In this document: in pieces, positions 48,934 to 61,982 of the stretch | Layout of the letters: each line of letters opens with the position of its first letter | How positions within the stretch are numbered: position 1 is the first letter of the stretch | Source: Plumapathes pennacea | Taxonomy: Eukaryota; Cnidaria; Anthozoa; Antipatharia; Myriopathidae | Assembly: GCA_964036295.1 (NCBI GenBank) | Contig: OZ038462.1 | Coordinates: 17,241,264-17,305,263 of the forward strand | DNA length: 64,000 nt | Reading direction: 5' to 3' | Position numbers and translations under genes: made by a program | The notes under the pieces: model-generated | The model's input: the letters and a program-made list of their open reading frames with translations, nothing else | The model's database searches: none | What the model was told of the DNA's origin: nothing

Positions 48934-49056
48934 ACGTACCTTAGCACCTCGTTTACTTTTGACAAACGTCTTTTTGAGCTTATAGCTTTCTCGCAGCGAT
49001 GGTTTATTGATCCTAATTTTCTCTTTGCATTTCTGTGGCTTTCTATTGTTTCCATG

Positions 49057-50214
49057 TTATTTACGCGCACGTTCACGGAATGCATTAGCATTGTGAAGTA
49101 CGTAAGCTCTGGTATAATCATGAACTTTTGACGACTTTGGGACATTCTTTGAAATGTATTCTCGTAATAGTCGCCTGCTTTTCCTGTCCTTGTTCAGAAC
49201 GCGCGAAAGTTCATTCAAAGGCACTCGGCTTGGCTCACGACTTCGTCTTGGACGAGTTCGATTTTCTTTCACATAAACATTACTGGGAATACAATAGAAC
49301 TGCTCAAAGCGAGATCTACCAACGACCACTTCTTCTTCAATCATGTTCCAATTTTCAAATAATAACGCCACGTTATCTGCTGCCTGTTTGATCTTCATAG
49401 CACTGAGCCAAAATGTCGCAACAACAACACAAATGCACAACAGAGTGAAACGTTGATTCCAAAGAAAAGTCAGATTTTCTGACGCTTTACTTGTATCAGC
49501 AAGAAAAATACGAAGTAAAAGAATACAAAGTACCTTTAAGTTCACCTTCATACTAAACAGTTCCATATACACTATCAAGCGATGGCCAAGAATCGAAGTT
49601 GCTTCGCCGTTAATATCATTCGGGTTCTGATCTTTGCATTTGGAACCCCTTCGTTCAGCTTGTTCCTTCAAGTTCTCAACGTTCTGGACGTCAGGATCTT
49701 CGTACATTTCTGTACAGTTGTGCATAGCTATGCAGTTCATTGATAAGAACATTAATATGTTCTTTGATATGTTCACTGATATATTCATTGCTTCATTTGC
49801 GGCTTTTTTCAAAGCTTTCGAGGCTGAACGGACCGACCCAAGCCAAAACCGCTCAATGAAATTTAGTGTGGGTCTACCGCAGCCGGCGTATTCGTTTGTA
49901 AGTAGGATGAGCGGTCCATAAAAGAATCCACAGAGCCAACCAAGGCAAGCAACGCACAATTCCATCGCCCACATATCTCCTTCAAAAAGGCGAAACTGCT
50001 CGCCCGGCAAGTCATGTGATGACAAAACGTCTGCATAAATCACGTGAAAATATGAACCAATCACCGTGTGCTGATTCGTAACCCAGAAAAAAAATAAAAA
50101 TAAAAATAATAAAAATAAAAATATGACGATGATGAAGACACGCTTTCCAATCCTAAGCTCGTCGGCTTGGCCACGAGCAATTAGAGTGATATGAGTGAAA
50201 GCTGTGAGTGACAA
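49057..50214 (-). CDS. Unknown multi-pass membrane protein, 385 aa
   Basis: One long frame with several hydrophobic helices: an early very hydrophobic run (~28-47), another at ~88-106, and later ones near 225-240 and 255-272. It also has N-x-S/T sites and a basic C terminus with PRRSREPSR. No family was recognised. The ATG at 50214 is the first in frame, but the N-terminal residues may be an artefact of an A/T-rich stretch (50080-50125). It may be a host receptor-like gene exon. Confidence 0.4.
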   Translation of the reverse strand: MSLTAFTHITLIARGQADELRIGKRVFIIVIFLFLLFLFLFFFWVTNQHTVIGSYFHVIYADVLSSHDLPGEQFRLFEGDMWAMELCVACLGWLCGFFYGPLILLTNEYAGCGRPTLNFIERFWLGSVRSASKALKKAANEAMNISVNISKNILMFLSMNCIAMHNCTEMYEDPDVQNVENLKEQAERRGSKCKDQNPNDINGEATSILGHRLIVYMELFSMKVNLKVLCILLLRIFLADTSKASENLTFLWNQRFTLLCICVVVATFWLSAMKIKQAADNVALLFENWNMIEEEVVVGRSRFEQFYCIPSNVYVKENRTRPRRSREPSRVPLNELSRVLNKDRKSRRLLREYISKNVPKSSKVHDYTRAYVLHNANAFRERARK

Positions 50215-52569
50215 GGCGACCGACGGACAATTCTTGAGAAATGTTTCAAGTATGAAACTTGAAGTATTGACCGTTTTATCTGTGCTGTTCCGGTCCTTTC
50301 ATAAATGCCATTTTCACAGGGCTCGAGACAAACAAAAGGTTGACACCTTCATTTCCATGTGAATTGAAATTGCTATTTGATAACGATCTGCTCTCAGCGG
50401 GCTTGACAAGGTCTACGCACGCTAACAGGAAAGCTGATTAGATTACAAACAAACTATCAAAAGTAGAGCACTCTTCACAGCGAGGTGGGGACATTTACTA
50501 ATAACACGAAGAAAAATCAAAACCACAGGAGTTCTGTAGTCATCTGTGGTAAATCCTACTGATTCAGGCGTTCGCGATCGATTCCAAAGTATAAAATACC
50601 GAAGTAAATACCGAAAGAAGGCGGCAGTCAATTTCTGACGTCACTTCACCCACCCAAATTTAAAACCATTCAATCATGCAGAACACGCGACGCTGTTGGT
50701 TTGCTTTTAATACGTAAAACGACCCCTCGGTTTCCCGGCCTCAGTTTTGACTTGTGCGACCGGTACTGTTATTTCTCCGAATATCCACTTCAGCCGCTGT
50801 CCTATATTCCTGCATTGCTCATATCTTCCGCTTATCTTCTTTGTTGAAGAGGCTGTGATATTTCATTGTTTATTGTTTTTCCCGAGACGAAAGTGGCCGT
50901 AATAAAATAAGCCGGGTCTCCAAGTCGCCAGGCAAAGTCCGACATCCTGGCAACCACAAGACAATCCTTTTTCTCACTTCCTTTCTTTGGCGTTCTTCGT
51001 TACACTGCGATTCTTTTCCACTTCACGCTGTATGTCAAACTCATTTTCTTCTTTGGATTGCAGAACAGAATGCTTATGAAGATTCGTGATAATTTTAGGG
51101 GATGACAGGTTCGCGTACTAATTTTAGAAATTGCGCCAAATAGTCTCGGAAGTCCAATTAGTCCCACCCTGAGGGAGTTGCAACATTTGTTGCTCTGGAT
51201 CCGCGCCAGGATGACCGGCTGTCAACCATGAGTGACTAAAAACGTCAAGTTTCGAAAGAAAAATGAGCAATTTTTCTTTTTTTTTGCCGAAGACCACCCA
51301 GCAACCCAACTGTCAGAAATGAAGAGGCGTTTCAAAGGCTGTTAGTTAAAGTTTTAGTGAACACAAACTCCGCGTTGTTCCAGCAGGCTGCCAACCGCCA
51401 AATTCAAAGAACCACTGCAGTATAATTATCTATTTGAAGAAACTATTGTTCGCTGTACTTTCGTCTTGATCTGATATTCAACTCAGAAGTCAGATTCATT
51501 TTTGTTAAAAAGTTTCCGTGCTTGATAAGGTTACTCCCACAAGTAAATATTTGAGGGACAGCTAAATGGTTTCTTTGAATGGAAGTTTTGTAACTTGATT
51601 TTTTGAAAGCAAATATTTAGGCCAGATTAATGGCTTCATTTCCAATACCGTTTGTCGGTATTGTTCATCGATGAGCGTTGTACCGTTGATGTGTTTAATA
51701 CTGGTTTGATGCGTTTACACTGCTTTGACGCGGGGTCTTGATGCATGGGGCTGCGGTGATGGGCCTTAAAATTTTCAGAGTATATTTCCGGGTCATACGT
51801 AATTCCGACAGTGAAAGACTAAAGACCCTTGAAACCCGCCTTTTGCTCACTCGACTGTAGTCGGCTCGGGTTTCTCTTGCAGTTTCGAAGTCTCGGCTAT
51901 CGGGTTTCAGTCGGTTTCTGCTTTTATTCATAACTCTGACCCTTTCGGGCCATTTGCTGCATACAGCCGTTTTCAAAAGTTTGCACCTGCGGAGTTTTCA
52001 CTTATTGACCATCCACAAAGAATATGTGTTTTTGAATCTTTCCACTCTGGTGGCCTTTTTCCAAAAGTTTGCGTTTTCGGTGATATATCGTTTCATCGTA
52101 TTCGTGTGGACGGCGCGCGAAAACGCAACAAAATGCTTGCGTTTTCCGTACAGACCGGGCCACACAGGCAGACTGCGAGGTCAGCTCCCGGGGGTCAGCT
52201 TTAGTTTTTCAACAACGTGTCATGACTAACAGGAAACTGTAAAATTTAATCCCCTGCCATCCTTCAGGAAATAAAATAACAACATAAATCCAAGGAAAGA
52301 AACGTTCCCACGGTCACCACGTAAATACATAAAAATTCTACCGGACATAACTCGAATTTTTCCGAGTAGTTGGTCCATCAGGTATTGATCAGAGCTCTCC
52401 AGTCTCCTGGGTGAATCAGAACTTAGTCGGTCGGGCAGCGTGGACAAAATTGTTTCAATTTATACCTAAATTTTCGGTAATTTTATGCATATAATTTATA
52501 GGACACATAAAGAAGCAAGGTATATCCTTTGCTTACCAGTGAGGAACAAGAATGCAAAACCAAAAATTG
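50215..52569. other. Non-coding host region with MITE-like fragment
   Basis: No supported gene. Around 51960-52145 the phrases GTTTTCAAAAGTTTGC, TTTGCGTTTTCGGTG and GAAAACGCAACAAAATGC form an interrupted inverted pattern with GTGTGGACGG, typical of short hAT-type MITEs in animals. Boundaries were not determined. Confidence 0.35.
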
Positions 52570-53280
52570 CAGATAAAAAGATCGGCGGGTCTGTCACTCC
52601 AAAGCAAGGAAACGGTCAGCATTGTATGAAATTCCCATGGACAACAGTTGCCTGACTAATGGGTGAAAAGATTCCGTTTCGTACAGAATATGTAAGCAGT
52701 TACTCTCGCATGTGTATTTCTGTTATGTTACAGGCTCTACAGGTTTCTTACCTTCACAAGTCTGCTTGTGTTAATGCGAGGACTACACCCAAGTGTAAAG
52801 AGACGCCAAGCCCACAGATTCAAAATCTAAAAGAGCCTTTTGTTCGCATGACAGTTTTATCTAGGTAGTGTCAATTACATTATTGGATGAAAGCTATTTA
52901 CTCCAGCGAACGTAAATCATTGGCAGGTCTGTCACTCCAAAGCAAGGAAACGGTCAGCATTGTATGAATTTCCCATAGACAACAGTTGCCTGACTAATGG
53001 GTGAAAAGATTCCGTTTCTTACAGAATATGTAAGCAGTTACTCTCGCATGTGTATTTCTGTTATGTTACAGGCTCTAAAGGTTTTTACTTTCACAAGTCT
53101 GCCGCTAGTATTAATGCGAGCAACTCATAACATCCAAGTGTAGAGACGCAAAGCCCACAGATCCAAATTTTAAAAGGGTCTTCTGTTCGCGTGACAACTT
53201 CATTTAAGCAGTGTCAACTATATACATCACTGCATTAAAACTATTTATTCCGGCAAACGTAAAATCATACATGCAGTCAA
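52570..53280. repeat. Direct duplication, two ~350-bp copies
   Basis: GATCGGCGGGTCTGTCACTC near 52581 is followed by CCTGACTAATGGGTGAAAAG, ACAGGCTCTACAGGTTTC and TTACTCCAGCGAACGTAAAT. The same series recurs from about 52925. A third, diverged copy lies at 54607-54789 and resumes at 57614-57800 after the hAT insertion. Confidence 0.85.
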
Positions 53281-54599
53281 CAAATCGTATATTAACTGTT
53301 ATATTAGAAGGAAGCTCAGCAACCTAAAGCATAGAAATCCTTTGTCTTGTGTAAAACATTTGGAACTCCTTTGCATTCTTGGGCCAAAGTTCAATATCTT
53401 TAGTATGAATCGTTTCCAGGTAGCGTTTTACCACGAATCACTAGATTTTAATTTATAGGCACTAACGTAAACTAAGACCACTTTGTTGATGTAAGGTAAT
53501 GCATCTTAATTAAGAGTGATGTATGTTGAGGACACTTTATTTACACTCTTTTCTGCGTTGTGTGTGGAGCGTGACGAGATGCGCTTTTGATCCGGGCCAC
53601 ATCACAATCTTCATTCTCCATTTTTCCAAAGAGACGACTAATTAAGATTTTCAACCGTAATCAGATTCGTCAATCGCTTGCATAAAGCACAGGCAACCGA
53701 GGAGTATAAGTAAAATCGATAATACAGTTTCTGAAAACTTATCTCACTTGTGTGTTGTCGTCTGCTCTCGGGTTCTGGGTGGTTTCCGAGCAGTTTTGGT
53801 CTTTTGTTCTTTTTTCCTCCTTTTCTCTCTTAAATAGTTAAATTACGTTTTACCAAGAAACTTTAATCTTTCCGAGAACCTTGACTTATAGGACTATTTC
53901 CAGCTGTACGTCAAACAGAAATTTAATATTAATTCGTTCTCCAGTATAAATGCTTCCTAGAGTTCCGGGGGATAGCCGGACCTAAAAGCAAATTTTCAAC
54001 TAAAAGTTTTGCCTTCTCCGGAATGCTTTAGAGGGAATGTTCGTAAGGTAGCGAAAACAGAGTGTCATGCGTTGTTTAACATTGTGCGGCAGGGTTAAGC
54101 GAGTAAAGCCTAATTGTTACCAACCATCATGGTCTACACCGTCCAAGTTCCACGGAGAATGCATCCTGATATCTGTAGGCAAACCACGTCATCTTGATGT
54201 TTTGATGCTGCTCTTGTTTATGTGAACACCTCATTCAACCGTTTGAAACCCACGTTTGAGAGTTTTTCCGATCGATCCGGAGCAATATAACACCCCATTA
54301 CACATCCCTGTTATGTTACACCGCCAAAGCAAATGAGACGCGAACTTATATCACAGTGAATTTTAGTTAACATGCAGCATATCTTATCGCGTCTGTAGCC
54401 ACTGGCGTCTACGCGGTGCTTTAAGCAAAATCAATACAGCTATCACATCAGGCCTTTATCGTTACGATATTTTTGTCCTGTCAAATCGACAGGAGAGTAG
54501 AATTTATGCCTTCTAGAACTCTTGATCTAACACCGAAATTGTGCGCGCTCTGTGTAGTTATGTGAAGTGTCCACCTCACGCTCTGTCGCAGAAAAAAAT
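53281..54599. other. Non-coding spacer between repeat copies
   Basis: AT-rich sequence without supported ORF or RNA gene. Nothing identified. Confidence 0.5.
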
Positions 54600-54789
54600 T
54601 GCAGATACAAGATCGGCGGGTCTGTCATCCCAAAGGAAGCAAAAGGTCAGCATAGCATGAAGTTTCTCATGTACTGAACAGTTGCCTGACTAATAGATGA
54701 ACTATTCCGTTTCGTGCAGAATATGTAAGGATTTACTCTCGTATGTGCAATTCTGTTATTGTACAGGCTCTACAGGTTTCTTACCTTCA

Positions 54790-57613
54790 CAGGGGCGGAT
54801 CTAGGATTTTGAAATGGGGGGTGGCTTGCGGCCGAGTATGGATGTTCGAGCGCCGGAGGCGCGAGCCACTAGGGGGATCCGGGGGCATGTTCCCCCGGGA
54901 AAATTTTGAAATCTAGAGTCTCTGAAATGGCATTTCCTGCGTTTTGAGACCACCTTGGAGCACAGTTAAGAGTCTATTTTTCAAGCGTGATACACTCTAT
55001 TTTACGCATAGTAGCCACACAATTTGCTTACTGCAATAAAAATTATAGGTGTGTAGTAAGTTAAAAATAAATCATAAAATTGCGTGAAAAAACGGAATTT
55101 TAGCAGAATAAACCAGTTTGTAGAATAAACAATGTTATTTATGTATTAGAAAACTTTTACATTTCTCTTAACGATAAAGTCAGTACAGTCTAAAACAAGC
55201 AAGAACTAGTTGGTTCACACTGCCTTAGTTCCGTTAATTGGCCAAAAGTGAAGGTGACATCATCCTTCTGGGGTGCAGTGCCATAAATTTCTCGCAAACC
55301 TGCCTTCTGTCGATGGAAATTGTCTGTGCATGCATAGCGATGACAGCCAAATCTGATAGTTGTTCGTTGGTCATTGTGCTGCGGAGCCAAGTTTGAATCC
55401 TCCGAACACAAGAAAACTATCTCTCCGCCTCCGTGCTCCTCATAGGCAAAACGGCAAGAATCTTCAGAAGTTCCCTGACGTTTGGGAAGAAGATGTTGTC
55501 TGCGTGTGTCGCTAATAGGGTGGATACCGAGATGGATTCATCTGAACTCGCCTGTCGCTTCCAGAGGTTCCTCCAGCGGAACAGTTCACTTTCGAAAGCT
55601 GATGGTAATGGCATCACGTGTCCCCACTTCCCATGCAGTATTTCATGCAAGTTCCACTGTGGCTTCTTCAGACTTATTTGGCGAGTACCTGGGGAATAAG
55701 AGCACAGAGCTCGTAATGGGCCCTCTTCTCATTGCTGAAGCGGCACTTCATTTCCGAGCAGATTACGTCAAGGAAGGGTATTGCCAGCGTCCGCTTCCAG
55801 TATTCTGCCACTGACTCTGCTGGCTGGTTTTCCCGATGCGTTTGTCTACTGCAAACACGTGGTCGTTGCTCAGTCGATCCGACCAATTCTGACAGCGTAA
55901 TGGCTTTAGTGTACACACGTTGAAACCACGAGTCGATTTCACTGCGTACATCCTTGTAGGAGTTGACAACTTCTTCAATCTTCTGGAAACCGAAATACAC
56001 TTCTACGAGTCGGCCTTGCAGGGCGGTGACGAGTGGCCGCATTGGTTCCAGCATTTCTTTTGCACAGACAAAGTTGACAATATGTCTAAAGCTTGTCATG
56101 GTGTGCCGCAGTCCATTTGCCATTGTCCTAGTTTGGCATCCCAGCTCCAGTCCTCGTTAGTTGGATAAAAACGGTCGTCATTTGTAGGCTCGCACATTTC
56201 ATTTAGTGTGATGACAACATACTCGTACAAATCGAAGATGGTCTCAAATGTGGAGTGTATCTCGATCCACCGCGTTTTGCACTACAGATCTTTCAGCTTA
56301 CGCTTCTTGCTCTCTGGTGAAAGGGCATCAATTATGACCTGCAAGAAGTTCTGTCGTTTTGGTGAGTTGTCGAAAAAACTGAATAATTCGTGGCAAGAAT
56401 CCATCATATTCTGAATTGACTTTATTTTGCAAGCATGGCAGATAACAAGATTGATGGAATGAAGGCCACAGCCTTGATATTCTGCATCAGGTGCAAACTT
56501 GCTTATCTCAGCTTGAACTCCCTTCTTATCTGAGCTCATTGACGCAGTTGTGTCATATGCTTGACCACGGCACTTGGTTATGTCGATTGTGTGTTTCTGT
56601 AAGCTGTTTCGGATTGCGGTAGCTATAGCTGCTCCAGTGGTTCTTGGCAGGTCACACATGTCTATCAGAACCTCGCGCTTTATTGGTTTGGATGGGTCAG
56701 CAATGAGGTCAAGAAGGCGAAGACACACCGACAACACTTCGCGTCCCTGTGATGTTGTTTCGTCGGCAATTAATGCGAAGTGGGAATTCTTTTCCAGGCA
56801 TTGTCGGAAATAGTCACGAATCAGGACAGCAATAACTGCAATTACTTCGTTTTGGACGGTTTTACTTGTATACCTTGCATTTTGTGGTCCCGAAATGAGA
56901 TGCTCTTTGAGTGCAGGGTTGCTTTCTGCCAGGAGACGCATGATAGCCACAAAATTGCCTTCATTTGATGTTGGTAATTCACCAAACTGCACTCGGTCGT
57001 CTCGGTTCCCTCGCAAAGAAATCTGTTGCTTCGCACACAACAACACAGCATCTACAATATGGGGCAGGATTGTTTCATTTCCCTGGACGTTTTGCATAGC
57101 CATTGTGTTGATCTGTGAGTCAATGTGTCTTCCAATTTGTGCCATTTGGGATCGTATACAAGCAGCATTATCTATAGATCTCTTGTGGTACTCTGTGGTC
57201 TCATGGCTATCAAGCTTCTCTTTGGATTTGTTATAGTTCCTGAATGGAGCTTTCACAAAGACCCCTAATGATTCTTTCTCTCAATCTTTTAGGAACAAGA
57301 GGCATGGCACACACCAACCCCCTTTAAAGTCGTCATGCGCACTATAGGCTAGCCATCTGCGTTGATCGAGCCATTTTCTTTGGAAGCTTATTTGTTTCTT
57401 AGGTCCAAAGCGTCGAGTGTCAAGAGCATCGGATGCTGCCGGCTGCCAGCATTTGTCGAGAAACTGTATTTTATCGGCGTCACTTAGCGTATCGGTCGAT
57501 TTATGATTGATTATCTTCTTATTTTATTTCAAAATACCCATAATTCCTTTTTTTTTGCCACTTCAGAGGGGGGTGGCTAGCCACCCAATCCACCCCCCCT
57601 AAATCCGCCCCTG
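54790..57613 (-). mobile_element. Decayed hAT-family DNA transposon, 2824 bp
   Basis: Termini are CAGGGGCGGATCTAGG (left) and the inverted CAGGGGCGGATTTAGG (right), with CTTCA flanking both sides (54785-54789 and 57614-57618). The empty site is known from the repeat copies at ~52755 (CTTACCTTCACAAGTC), which confirms that the duplication is 5 bp, not the usual 8. It lies inside a repeat copy. Confidence 0.88.
55190..57480 (-). pseudogene. hAT transposase remnant (TTF zinc finger, DUF4371, dimerisation domain)
   Basis: Read leftward, a TTF-type zinc-finger region (57480-57280) with GGWCVPC is cut by an in-frame TGA just before the main frame 57256-56282. That frame has ADETTSQGREVLSVCLRL and CRGQAYDTTASMS, the DUF4371/ZMYM-like hAT core. 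Further pieces at 56123-55674 and 55650-55417 lead to the C-terminal hAT dimerisation motif (MRSTEAER), then a TAG where Ser/Ala normally stands. Several stops make it inactive. Confidence 0.85.
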
Positions 57614-57800
57614 CTTCACAAGTCTGCTTGTGTTAATGCGAGGACTACACCCAAGTGTAAAGGGACGCCAAGCCCACAGATCCAAAATCTAAAAGAGCCT
57701 TTTGTTTGCATGACAGTTTTATCTAGGTAGTGTCAATCATCATTGCATGAAAGCTATTTACTCCAGCGAACGTAAATCATACATGCAGTCGACAAATCGT

Positions 57801-60190
57801 ATATTAACTATTATATCTGAAGGGGCTCAGCAACTTCAAGCATATAAATCCTCAGTCTTGTGTAAAACATTGAAACTCCTTCACATCCTGGGCCAAATTT
57901 CAATTCGTCCGGTCTGAATGTCATGTGATCCATTTGGGGGAAATGCAAACCTAGTTACTGTTAATCGTTGGCTACGAAAAATGCCAAAAAGGCTGCTTTG
58001 TTTATAATTATTCCGTGAATAATAATCAAAGATCTGATTCAGAACATTTTGTAATACAGAGACAAGGCAAATGGAAAGTACACCATTTTGTTTTGGGGAA
58101 ATATTTCAGCTTCCGACCGGGCGAATAACTTCAGTACGAATCGTCTCCAGGTAACGTTTTAACAGGAACCACTAGATATCAACTTGCTCTCAGGCACTGG
58201 ATGGCTGTTTTAGCATTTTTGAATAAAAGCGACAGAAGTTTTGTTTCCCATTTCCGATCGAAACAATCAAGTTTCAAATTAACCTCAATCGTACTTCACC
58301 TTCAGTGTGCCTGAAAACGATAAAACAAGTTCTGTAATCTGCCGTCCAAGACCTTTACAACGATATATAATACGTGTATTTACGCTAAATTGTAACGCTA
58401 CAATGATTTTTACCCGAAAGGGGTGCGCGAACCTTTATCAAGACCTTAATCTATTTAAGAGGGCAAGTTCTACAGAACCACATCGGTTTTGTTTGCTGTT
58501 TCACAACTGACAATGCAAAAAGTGCGTCAAGAAAGCTGTTCAAGTTTCTGACAAAATTTACGTGCATAATTCCTCGCGGATTCCTGAATGTTACTGCTTG
58601 TAACGGTTTCGGAAACTTCCGCGGAACGCGAGCGCGGTCAGTAGAAACTCAAACAGAAAAAAAAAAAGCGGCGCATGTACACACTGCATGTGTCTAAACA
58701 AAGTTAGATAAACATATTCGGCTTTGTCTCTTTGGAAAGTCATTATTTTTATGCTGGGCCCTCAGGCCCAGCATATAATTGTTTTCACCCGAGAGCCAAA
58801 AACGTAGGTTTCATGGCAATTGGTAAAACACATCCCCCCTCTAGGATTTTGGAGTTTGATTGACGTGCAAGCAATAATACTATAATTTCATTGGGTAATG
58901 TTCACCGCAAAGCGGTGTTGAAGGCTTTATTTTCTTGGCTGAGTTTCAAGTATGTAGCGTGAGATTTTTGTTGACATCTACTTGCGCTCTTGCGGTTTTT
59001 GTTCAATTATATTCATCTTCGCATTCTTCTTCCAGTTGTGTACATTTTTATTGCTGGTCAAAGCTAAGCGAAGCGAAGGAAACATAATCAAACGATACCA
59101 TCAGTTCGACAAGTTAAAGTCGCTCCCGGCTGTCACGGGTTTTTCAACTTTAACATACGCTTGTTAAACAACCGTGAATTTACCAAAACCGCTGTGGTAA
59201 TAGCTCTAAGCTAATTTGTTGCTCGCGGCTGCGGCGAGCTTAAATTTGCAAATTCTTTACTACAGATGTGGACTATTGAATTGTTCGCTACTTGTGTGTT
59301 AAAGTTAACTTTGTCCCATCCAAACTCAACACCGTTTGGCTCTGTGGAACATGCACGGATAAACTGGATTTTAGGGAATTATTTTGGCTTGCGTTCCTAA
59401 GTTCACCGCGGAAATTTGGTGGATTCGATATTTGATGGATACCGCTACGGGATTGCAAAAAACTGTCGCCGCTAATTATTTAGTCCTGACGAAACTTTCT
59501 GTGGCGACACGAAATACTTATGGCAAGATAACAGGCCGAAAACGGAAACCAAAGCAACGATGAGCTTTAGCCGTAAAACAATGGCGATTTATGCTTTACA
59601 CTGTACATGGACATCTGTTGCCTCATAAAATGCTTCTGCTTATCGTACATTGCCTGTTGAAATGTTTCTTATTTTACACTTGGAGGCTTCAGTGAAGACA
59701 CACAGTGAATGGCACAACAAAACAATGGAATTGAAGAAGCAGAATAAGCACTCAAGCATTTGGTAAAACAGAAAGCGCGCCGAACTTGATGTAAAAATGA
59801 TATTACTTGATCATTTAAAGAATGGTTCTTGATATTTTGCCAAGTTTCAAATAGCAGTCTATCCAAACTGGTCTTTATTTCACGGATCATTGATTAAGGA
59901 TTGGGGATGGGTAAAAACCCTTGTTCCCGTGATAGGAACAATTGAATGGATCCGAAGTTTAAAAACCAGTGAGAGTACGTAAGAGTTAAGAGAGTGACAG
60001 TGGTTTGTTTTTTACGCCTCTGCAGCAGAACTCCACCCAGCCTCCTCCTTCCCCCCCTGCTCGCGATCTGTTTCATGTACTTCGTCACTCTCTTGAACCT
60101 GTGTTGGTGCCTGTTCCCAGTCTTCTGCTTTCCACAACTTGCATCGGCCGTCTGCTTGCCATGTCATTTTGCAACAGTCTCGCAATGCTG
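57801..60190. other. Non-coding host region
   Basis: No supported gene. A 10-bp-stem hairpin ATGCTGGGCC-CTCA-GGCCCAGCAT lies at 58752-58775. Short ORFs (58307-58510, 58982-59167, 59669-59890) have no family signal. Confidence 0.45.
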
Positions 60191-61394
60191 CAACCTCGTT
60201 CCCAGGCTCTTTCGTCTCCCGGGCCACGCCCCCGAAGAAAGACCCTGGTTCAGGCTGGTCACGTGCATCGCTAACAAAAATAAATTGCTGGGAGGGGTCC
60301 CTTTATCAAATGAATTTGTCGTGCTGTGCGTTTGTCGAAATCTAAACGAGGCTGGAACAAACGACACATCCGCCATGTTCTTTAGCAGTCTTCATTACGC
60401 TATTGTTAATAGCAGCTACTGGAACAAAATTCTCAAGCCGAAACAAGTTAAGTGCTTGGAAGCAATTTATTCTGGAAGAGATACTGTCGCTGTGCTGCCA
60501 ACGGGATACGGAAAGTCTATAATTTTTCATCTCCTTCCAGAACTTTTGTTCGACAAAATTAACTGTGAAAAATCGCCAACCTCCCTCCCGATTCACCCGG
60601 TTGTTGTTGTCGTTTCGCCGTTAAACGCGCTAATCAGCGATCAGATAAGGAGGAGCACGCAAGGAAAAGTTAAATCCACCATCCTCAACGTTAAAAAGAA
60701 AGCGAATAGTGATGACTTGCAGCTGGATTCTGGCAGCACGGACTCGTCTTCGCTGAAAGATGCGAAATACGATCTCGTCTTCACGCATCCTGAAGCCGTT
60801 TTGTCTTGCAAAGATGGAGCAGAACTTTTTCAAAGCCCACCATATTTTGTTTTTCCTTGTGCTTGAATACCACGCAAAACAGGATGTTGCCTCACGAATT
60901 TTCCATCACATAAACATTCATTTTGAGTGCAATTTGAGTAAAATCCAAGAATAATCTTCAAAGCAAGAAATTAAATATTCTTGGTGCGCAGCCATGCGTC
61001 GCATTAGACCGCGAAATTCAAAATGTATTTTGGCAGCCAAAAGCAAAGTTTCGTTTTAGAACTCCACATTGAAGTTGCCCGCATGTCTTTACGTTTAGGT
61101 ATACTTTTAGTCGCCAAGCTGCAGAGAAATTGTATTATGGGCAGCGCGACTTCTGAACGCTGCAGGCGCACGTGCGATTCAGCAAACATTATGCAAATTT
61201 GGTGTCGAAAGCGGCGAGGACAAAATGTTTCGTTCCCTGGTGGACAGAGTAGAGCAAATTTTCGACTTAACGGCCCCTCCCTCGGTTTCTTTTTTTGCAA
61301 CCGGCCAGATTCTGACCGACACGTGACCAGCCTGAACCAGGGTCTTTCTTCGGGGGCGTGGCCCGGGAGACGAAAGAGCCTGGGAACGAGGTTG
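60191..61394. mobile_element. TIR element, 1204 bp, 75-bp inverted repeats, 9-bp duplication
   Basis: Inverted repeats 60191-60265 and 61320-61394 start CAACCTCGTTCCCAGG and appear identical over their length. GCAATGCTG flanks both sides (60182-60190 and 61395-61403). A 9-bp duplication points to a MULE-like superfamily, though no transposase is present. The interior carries a truncated RecQ-type helicase frame. Confidence 0.85.
60375..60866 (+). pseudogene. RecQ-type helicase, N-terminal fragment
   Basis: ATG 60375. Helicase motif I is visible as AVLPTGYGKSIIFHLLP, motif Ia as VVVVSPLNALISDQI, and a motif Ib-like stretch as LVFTHPEAV. The frame ends at 60866, before the DEAH box, so ATP hydrolysis and unwinding cannot be complete. 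It is inside the TIR element above. Cnidarian genomes carry many RecQ-like copies; this looks like a captured or spread fragment. A spliced continuation is possible but none was seen within the element. Confidence 0.75.
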
Positions 61395-61793
61395 GCAATG
61401 CTGTCGTCAGAATTTTTAGTAACATGCCTTGGGTCACTTTACTTTTCTGAGCAGTCACCTAAACTGCACAACAATCAATAAACGTGCTCACAGAAGCCCA
61501 CTGGACCTCGATATAAAAACCATTTTGGCTGAAGAACTTTGATTGTTGGCTCCCTTCCATAATTGAGACCATAATGTCTTTAACCCAGATAATATTTAGA
61601 TAATAATATATACAAAAGTTGCGGAAATTTTTATTTGCTCACTTGAATCCACACACACCACTAGTACATCATGACTGAGTAAGTATTGTATTATTATCGT
61701 CCGCCGTACTGTTACAGTAAGCATGCGATATATTCCATTTCTAGTCTGAAATTTATTCTAGTATCGAAACAGGTGTACAACCAAAAGTAAATA

Positions 61794-61982
61794 CAGTAAA
61801 ACCCCGCTATCTCGAACTCGGTTACTCTCGAGCTCCCTGTTATCTCGAACACAAATTCTAGATTTCCTTTTGAAATGAACTTGGAGAAATTTCCTTTGGT
61901 AGAGCCCCACTATCTCGATCCCCCGCTATGTTGAACTCTCGCTTACCTAGAGTTTTAGGTAGCGTGCCCGGGTTGTATACTG
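61794..61982. mobile_element. pogo/Tigger-like MITE, ~190 bp
   Basis: The left end CAGTAAAACCCCGCTATCTC is preceded by TA, and the right end reads inward CAGTATACAACCCGGG with TA outside (61983-61984). TA duplications and CAGTA starts fit the pogo group. Internal TATCTCGAAC-type repeats occur. No ORF. Confidence 0.6.

Noticed and set aside
54785-57618. Typical 8-bp hAT duplication
   Set aside because: Flanks share only CTTCA, and the empty-site copies nearby confirm five bases.
59994-60374. Longer N terminus (hydrophobic and Cys-rich) for the RecQ-like frame
   Set aside because: It crosses the boundary of the inserted TIR element at 60191, so it cannot be native to the helicase fragment.
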